DNA of 64,000 nt from positions 1 through 64,000 of the forward strand of contig NZ_CP045394.1 of assembly GCF_009363655.1 (NCBI RefSeq). Reading direction: 5' to 3'. A model generated the notes under the pieces. The model saw only the letters and a program-made list of their open reading frames with translations, did not search any database and was not told the origin of the DNA. This DNA is from Roseovarius sp. THAF27. Lineage in GTDB: Bacteria; Pseudomonadota; Alphaproteobacteria; Rhodobacterales; Rhodobacteraceae. A program made the position numbers and the translations under genes. This document shows positions 59,780 through 64,000 of this stretch, one piece after another; within the stretch, counting starts at the first letter, position 1; the number at the start of each line of letters is the position of its first letter.

Positions 59780-61143
59780 AACACGCGCCGATCGATCTCT
59801 GGTCGTTCGAAAGCAGGGTAGAGTTCTGGCTTCTAAAGTCGCTATCGGCGGGCGTCACTAGCTTCTCAAGTCTGCTTGCAGAACTCCCCGGAGTGTACCC
59901 CACTGCCGCAATGGCGGGAATTCGTCGTCTAGTCAAAAGTGGGCGCATTTCAGTCGAGATGGGCCGAAAGCTAGCTCTCCAAGCACGTGTCGCATCAAGC
60001 CCCACTTCAACTTATGCCGAACTTCCACCGCCGCATCCGTTGGATTTCGAATGGAGATTCAACCAGGAGACTTCTGAAGCACTCGCTTCTCGAGCTGTGA
60101 TTCCCAGTGCACGACGTTTTGGAAGGACGCTTTGCCTTGGCGTCCCGACAGTCGCCTTGGCCGCAATCAAGCTAGGTTTGGGTCAACACGCCGACTTCTT
60201 GGGAGAAGCCAACGAGATTTCAACGGCTGTAAGCGAACATGCACGAAGAAGGGCTAGCTCGCTCTCAACACATTTCGGTTCGAGCCGGGCTTCTTCGGCG
60301 TCCTATGCGAGTGTAGTTCTAGATCCTCCTTGGTATGATGATTGTCTTCACGAGATGATTCCGCTGGCGGCTTCTGCTTGCCAGCACAACGGTACCGTGT
60401 TCGTGGTCGCTGCCCCATTCGGTTCGAGAAGATCGGCGATCGATCATCGCGCCAATCTGATTTCCATTGCTGAACAGTGCGGTCTGGTTCTGGCAAATCA
60501 AGTTCCAGCATTCGCGAGGTATCAGACCCCTTTCTTTGAAGCCAATGCTCTTAAGGCCGCTGGCTTAGCGGTACCCGGAGATTGGAGGACGGCCGACTTG
60601 CTCGAGTTCCGAAAAGCCGGTGTTGGGAGCAGCCTGCCTTTGAAGGCTCGAACAAGGCCTCGCCCGTGGCACGAACTCTCCGTCGGTCGGATGCGTCTAT
60701 TTATCGACGTGTCTCAACCAGATGAGCATGGAGGCGATGTCACACTAAATAGCATCGTTGCAGGTGACGTATTGCCTACAGTGAGCAGGCGCGACGGACG
60801 GAGGACGCGGGCAAACGTTTGGACGTCTGGCAACCGCATCTTTCGGTGCAACAGGCCAAATGAGTTAGTTGCTGCACTCGAAGGAGACTTGTTGGCGCTT
60901 CCAGAATTTTACCATCGCGATCCATGTCGACCCTATTACCACAGAAATTTCCAACGATACGCTACGTTGAAGTTCCACCTTCAGAAGCTCTCCGCTAAAG
61001 AGCTGCAGGAAGAGAAGGAGCACTTTGGTGGGAACAGTGGCGCGGCGCGAAGAATTGCTTCACGAACTCAGCGCGAGGTTGCGTTCGCACAACTTTTGGG
61101 GTCCGCTCCTCGCAGAGATCCTTTGCAGCCGTTTGGACAGTAA
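59776..61143 (+). CDS. DPPW-motif (MT-A70-like) methyltransferase
   Basis: 455 residues. The N-terminus looks like a winged helix (SSLLAELPGVYPTAAMAGIR, RLVKSGRISVEMGRK; about 30-70). FGRTLCLGVPTVALAAIKLG may form the SAM-binding loop, and SVVLDPPWYDDCLHEM (DPPW at about 184) is the catalytic motif of MT-A70-type adenine-N6 methyltransferases. TVFVVAAPFGSRR follows as a core strand. The long C-terminal region is unassigned. Target (DNA, RNA or nucleotide) cannot be told. It sits between the radical SAM and ASCH genes without gaps. Confidence 0.75.
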   Translation: MKHAPIDLWSFESRVEFWLLKSLSAGVTSFSSLLAELPGVYPTAAMAGIRRLVKSGRISVEMGRKLALQARVASSPTSTYAELPPPHPLDFEWRFNQETSEALASRAVIPSARRFGRTLCLGVPTVALAAIKLGLGQHADFLGEANEISTAVSEHARRRASSLSTHFGSSRASSASYASVVLDPPWYDDCLHEMIPLAASACQHNGTVFVVAAPFGSRRSAIDHRANLISIAEQCGLVLANQVPAFARYQTPFFEANALKAAGLAVPGDWRTADLLEFRKAGVGSSLPLKARTRPRPWHELSVGRMRLFIDVSQPDEHGGDVTLNSIVAGDVLPTVSRRDGRRTRANVWTSGNRIFRCNRPNELVAALEGDLLALPEFYHRDPCRPYYHRNFQRYATLKFHLQKLSAKELQEEKEHFGGNSGAARRIASRTQREVAFAQLLGSAPRRDPLQPFGQ

Positions 61144-61144
61144 G

Positions 61145-61546
61145 TTGCACGTGGCGATCTTTTCAGAACCATTTTTGTCGTTCCTCAAAGCTGGACAGAA
61201 AACAGTAGATACGCGCTTGTCCTCGGTGAGGTGCGCTCCCTACGGCCATGTATCCTCGGGTGACCTCGTTCTTGTGAAAGAAAACTCTGGGCCGATCACT
61301 GCAGTAACAAGAGTCTCCGATGCTGAGTATTTTGCTACTGCGCATCACTCGTTGGATGCAATTAGGGCCGACTATGGCACTAGGATCTTGGCTGGAGATG
61401 ATTTCTGGCGATCAAAGCAGTACGCTAGGTTTGCTTCCGTTATTCACGTTGAGCAAACCACAGAGTTTGCACCGATCGAATTTGCGAAAACTGACAGACG
61501 AGGATGGGTCGCGCTGGATGACGACCAGTTGGAGTTTGCTTTTTGA
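61145..61546 (+). CDS. ASCH-domain protein
   Basis: About 133 residues; start uncertain (TTG 61145 or GTG 61151, both directly after the methyltransferase stop at 61143; the frame is open further upstream). VAIFSEPFLSFLKAGQKTVD TRL contains the ASCH signature GxKxx(E/D)xR, and SSGDLVLVKENSGPITAVTR is the following strand pair. ASCH domains bind RNA or modified nucleosides; some hydrolyse N4-acetylcytidine. Here it could recognise the product of the upstream enzymes. It overlaps the kinase start. Confidence 0.78.
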   Translation: MHVAIFSEPFLSFLKAGQKTVDTRLSSVRCAPYGHVSSGDLVLVKENSGPITAVTRVSDAEYFATAHHSLDAIRADYGTRILAGDDFWRSKQYARFASVIHVEQTTEFAPIEFAKTDRRGWVALDDDQLEFAF

Positions 61547-62085
61547 CTGGCAAGGTAGTCCTCGCTTTTTCCGGGCAGATAGGCAGTGGCAAAAGTTCAC
61601 TGGCAAAAGCAATCAGTGACGAGTTTGGTTTTCCCCGAATAAGCTTTGGCGGCTACGTCAGGCATTTGGTTCGACAGTCTGGCGGAGACGAGAGTGACAG
61701 AAAATCACTTCAAGACGAGGGCGAAAGACAGGTCGATAACGACCCAAGTGCGTTCCTATTGGCGACACTCAATTATCACGATGTTGACAAAGCAAACTCC
61801 TTTGTTGTTGAAGGCTTGAGACATACTTCGATCCTGAACGAGATGCGCAAGTTCTTCGGAACAGATCTTATCCACATTCATTTGGAGGCTGCCGATCAAA
61901 TTGCCTTCGTGCGTGCGGTAGCACGCGGAGACGACCCAAAGGTCGTGGAGCGCGCTTTGCGACACACAGTCGAGGCCGACGTGGCGATAACGTTGCGCGA
62001 AGCCGCCGACTTAGTGCTTGCCGCTTCTGAAACGTTGTCGGAACTGACAACGCAAGTTGTTCCGTTGGTTGAATCGAGAACCTGA
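61543..62085 (+). CDS. P-loop nucleotide/nucleoside kinase-like protein
   Basis: 180 residues from a TTG at 61543 overlapping the ASCH stop, with GGAG upstream. LAFSGQIGSGKSSLAKAISD is the Walker A loop (10-18), SFVVEGLRHTSILNEMRKFF the Walker B-like strand, and RAVARGDDPKVVERALRHT a lid-like segment. Overall it resembles adenylate, dephospho-CoA or phage deoxynucleotide kinases. Last gene of the island operon on this strand. In a modification pathway it could phosphorylate a modified nucleotide; that is inference. Confidence 0.78.
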   Translation: MTGKVVLAFSGQIGSGKSSLAKAISDEFGFPRISFGGYVRHLVRQSGGDESDRKSLQDEGERQVDNDPSAFLLATLNYHDVDKANSFVVEGLRHTSILNEMRKFFGTDLIHIHLEAADQIAFVRAVARGDDPKVVERALRHTVEADVAITLREAADLVLAASETLSELTTQVVPLVESRT

Positions 62086-62195
62086 CGGACAAGAAAAGCA
62101 CGGAACACGGACATCCGCTGTTGCGAGGTTGACCTGGAGGAAACCTCCCTTCCGTAAGCCTCGTAGAGCGTGATAGTTGTAGCAGATTGCTGCTG

Positions 62196-62606
62196 TCAGA
62201 AGTTCTCGATCCTCAGTATCGCTTTGATTTCTTTCGCACGTTCCGCCAACGGGGAATTGGTGTGATAAACACTATCAATGAACCCTTGAGCCCATTCTAG
62301 TAGTTCATTCAGGCGCTCAGGTGGATCTGGCCGAAAGGCTTGGTTGGCGTGGACGATATTGTTCCTGATCGTTCTAAGCTGTCTGTAGCAATTCTCGAAT
62401 ACCGACTTCTCTTGGTCGAACTCGATGTCCACGTAGCGGTAGTCTTCGATGTTGCCGTCGTAGCGGCCAGGAACCCCGATCGACTTTAACTCGTCAAAGA
62501 GATCTCGTGGAAGGTCGGGTGAGGTCTCGTGAAAGTGCTTGATTGCCCCTTCGAACGCCATCTCGTTCAATACCAAGCTAATGAGCTTGCGTTCTTGCTG
62601 GTTCAT
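62196..62606 (-). CDS. Small HEPN-like helical protein, convergent to the island operon
   Basis: 136 residues, nearly all helical (KLISLVLNEMAFEGAIKHFH, KSVFENCYRQLRTIRNNIVH, RLNELLEWAQGFIDSVYH). RNNIVHA matches the Rx4-6H motif of HEPN RNases, and its setting at the start of a helix after a conserved acidic helix is typical. HEPN toxins are common in defence and toxin-antitoxin loci. No antitoxin partner is seen next to it on the minus strand. The ribosome site (AGTCTGGCAGC) is weak. Confidence 0.6.
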   Translation of the reverse strand: MNQQERKLISLVLNEMAFEGAIKHFHETSPDLPRDLFDELKSIGVPGRYDGNIEDYRYVDIEFDQEKSVFENCYRQLRTIRNNIVHANQAFRPDPPERLNELLEWAQGFIDSVYHTNSPLAERAKEIKAILRIENF

Positions 62607-62809
62607 GCTGCCAGACTCCCAACCTTAGCATATTCTAACGTGCGTGCGCTCAGCGAAGCAACGTATTGGCGAGGTAGTTGACTTTCTTGATCAGACCGAA
62701 ACGTACCATCAGTTCGCTGCCGACATGATTTCGCTTTTACGCCGAATGGCAGCAATGCGGACTGCGAATGCAGCATCTTGACCCGTTGGTGAACGGCAGG
62801 AATGGGCCG
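62607..62809. other. Right border region of the island
   Basis: About 200 bases between the HEPN-like gene and the virB6 end. No gene or clear attachment site seen; composition changes here from AT-richer island to GC-rich transfer genes. Confidence 0.4.
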
Positions 62810-63889
62810 TCACCGCCTGCCGAGGCGACCCAACCTTGAAAGCTGCGCCAGCATTCGGGCTCCTGTGCCGGTTGCGTCACCGGAAGGAGCTGCGGTTGGC
62901 CCACCCGCAGTATTGGGTCGGCTTGGCAACGCTTGCACACCAAAGAATTGGCGCGCACGCAGAGCTGCGTACTCCGCGCCAGTCGCACCTCCGATGGCGT
63001 ATCGGTTGTAGACTTGCTGGCTTCCTGCGAGCCCTCGGGCAAAGGCATAGCTGCCGCCGAAGCCGGCTGAGAGCGCTGGCATCATGATGTTTCCAGAAAT
63101 CGCCCGCACCAGGAATGGCGTTGCTATGATAAATCCCTTTGCCATCAGCACCATCATGAAGAAGGGGATGAGCGCGCCGATGTTGGAGGCGCCTTCCGGG
63201 TCGCCCAACTCAGCAAGAAGCGCACGCGAGACCCCCGTGATCGTCGCGAACACGCCAGCCACGACGATAGGGTACATCGCGAAGGAAATCAGCGCCGAAA
63301 GCCAGCGTGCGAAATAATCCTTGGTCACTTCAAAGAGGGTCAGGAAGATCATGATCGGTGCAATCCCGATCAGCAGAGCGATCATGAGCCTGGACGCAAC
63401 GACGATGAACGCAGCCAAGCCACCGAGGATTGAGAGCAGCAAAACCCCAAGGGTGTCCAACAGGGCACCGGCCATCCAGTTCAGTTCAGACCCCGCGGCA
63501 TTCAAATAGTCCCCGAGCGCCGCGATCAGGTCATCGAACTCCTCTGCGAAGGTGCCAGACGGTCCGGGTGATCCGCCGCCGACCGAGGCCACAAGCGACC
63601 CGGCAGTGCTGTCGATCCCGTTCAGGATCGCCGCAGCAAGGATGTTGAACTGTACCCAGTTGGTTGCAAATGCGCCTATCAGCCCGATCTTCACGGCGAG
63701 CCAAAAGGCGGTGCGACCGTCCATGGCGCGATACTGGTAGATCGTGTTGATGAAAACCAGAATGACGACGAGTGTGGTGCCGAGGACGAGCATCGTTCCG
63801 ACTGTTGCGGCGACTGCGCCGAATTGCGTCTCGGCAGCGGTATTGAGATAGCCTTCAGCCGTTTCCACGAAGTAGGTGACGACGCTCAT
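62810..63889 (-). CDS. virB6: VirB6-family type IV secretion channel protein
   Basis: Polytopic inner-membrane part of the conjugation channel. 359 residues with five or more hydrophobic segments (VGTMLVLGTTLVVILVFINT, LLDTLGVLLLSILGGLAAFI, LMIALLIGIAPIMIFLTLFE, ALISFAMYPIVVAGVFATIT), the TrbL/VirB6 arrangement, and a Gly/Ala/Pro-rich C-terminal tail. TAGGATTCC precedes ATG 63889. It follows the gene at the window edge by 6 bases, so the virB operon continues to the right and is read leftwards. Confidence 0.88.
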   Translation of the reverse strand: MSVVTYFVETAEGYLNTAAETQFGAVAATVGTMLVLGTTLVVILVFINTIYQYRAMDGRTAFWLAVKIGLIGAFATNWVQFNILAAAILNGIDSTAGSLVASVGGGSPGPSGTFAEEFDDLIAALGDYLNAAGSELNWMAGALLDTLGVLLLSILGGLAAFIVVASRLMIALLIGIAPIMIFLTLFEVTKDYFARWLSALISFAMYPIVVAGVFATITGVSRALLAELGDPEGASNIGALIPFFMMVLMAKGFIIATPFLVRAISGNIMMPALSAGFGGSYAFARGLAGSQQVYNRYAIGGATGAEYAALRARQFFGVQALPSRPNTAGGPTAAPSGDATGTGARMLAQLSRLGRLGRR

Positions 63890-63895
63890 GGAATC

Positions 63896-64000
63896 CTACC
63901 AGTTTCCGGCGGCTTTGCAGATTGGCATGGCTTCACGCCGAAGCTCATTTGCCTGGCGTCGAAATTCTGACGTCGCTTCCACGATGTCCCAGTATTCAGA
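63896..64000 (-). CDS. C-terminal end of a virB-cluster protein, start outside window
   Basis: 34 codons visible: SEYWDIVEATSEFRRQANEL, RREAMPICKAAGNW then TAG. Helical, charged. Position directly before virB6 suggests a small accessory protein (entry-exclusion-like or VirB5-linked), but too little is visible to name it. Confidence 0.6.
   Translation of the reverse strand, partial: SEYWDIVEATSEFRRQANELRREAMPICKAAGNW

Noticed and set aside
1..64000. CRISPR arrays, tRNA or rRNA genes
   Set aside because: No regularly spaced repeats with unique spacers and no tRNA- or rRNA-like sequence noticed on either strand; no covariance search was possible.

Overview
The window looks like part of a large conjugative plasmid from an alphaproteobacterium, most likely the Rhodobacteraceae/Roseobacter group. 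The grounds are a complete repABC replicon, an alphaproteobacterial mer operon with merF, a DUF1612-type regulator, tandem DUF736, a VirD2-like MobC/relaxase/VirD4 set and the high GC of most genes. These are inferences from protein families read by eye; no database search was run.

Layout. 1-9965: heavy-metal block. A Zn/Cd/Pb P-type ATPase with a downstream L,D-transpeptidase (minus strand), an IS6-family element that cuts a sterol desaturase, then a copper operon (small protein, TVP38-like membrane protein, CopA-type ATPase, multicopper oxidase, truncated desaturase) read from a CueR-type promoter, and a second, divergent L,D-transpeptidase. 9966-15607: mer operon (merR divergent from merT, merP, frameshifted merF, merA) between a complete DUF1612 regulator and a duplicated piece of its 3' end, followed by a serine recombinase. 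15608-20600: repABC replicon with an antisense ctRNA promoter and two identical parS-like 16-bp palindromes, between which an IS481 element has landed. 20610-36000: RES/Xre toxin-antitoxin pair, then genes typical of a plasmid leading or maintenance region: ArdC-like antirestriction protein, DUF3768 gene broken by an IS110 element, a large ParB-like protein, PrlF/YhaV, a 1,325-residue methyltransferase/strawberry-notch helicase split from its C-terminus by an in-frame amber codon, and tandem DUF736. Many are preceded by short perfect hairpins.

36000-45040: ordinary accessory genes (LuxR-type, LysR-type, DUF481 outer-membrane protein, TAXI solute-binding protein, bestrophin-like protein, GAF-PAS histidine kinase). 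45676-49242: DUF2493 protein, GSU2403-type nucleotidyltransferase, ParDE and small proteins. 49243-54685: structured oriT candidate, MobC, relaxase and VirD4 coupling protein. 54731-62606: an AT-richer island between virD4 and the virB genes, bounded on the left by a decayed IS110 copy. 62810-64000: VirB6 and the end of another virB-cluster gene on the minus strand.

The best candidate for an undescribed system is the island at 56258-62606. Seven tightly packed, mostly overlapping plus-strand genes encode a DUF6932-like protein, an XRE/ImmA-type metallopeptidase regulator, a cysteine-rich zinc protein, a radical SAM enzyme, a DPPW (MT-A70-like) methyltransferase, an ASCH-domain protein and a P-loop kinase; a convergent gene encodes a small HEPN-like protein. 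The content suggests nucleotide or nucleic-acid modification linked to defence or addiction, but no function is shown by sequence alone.
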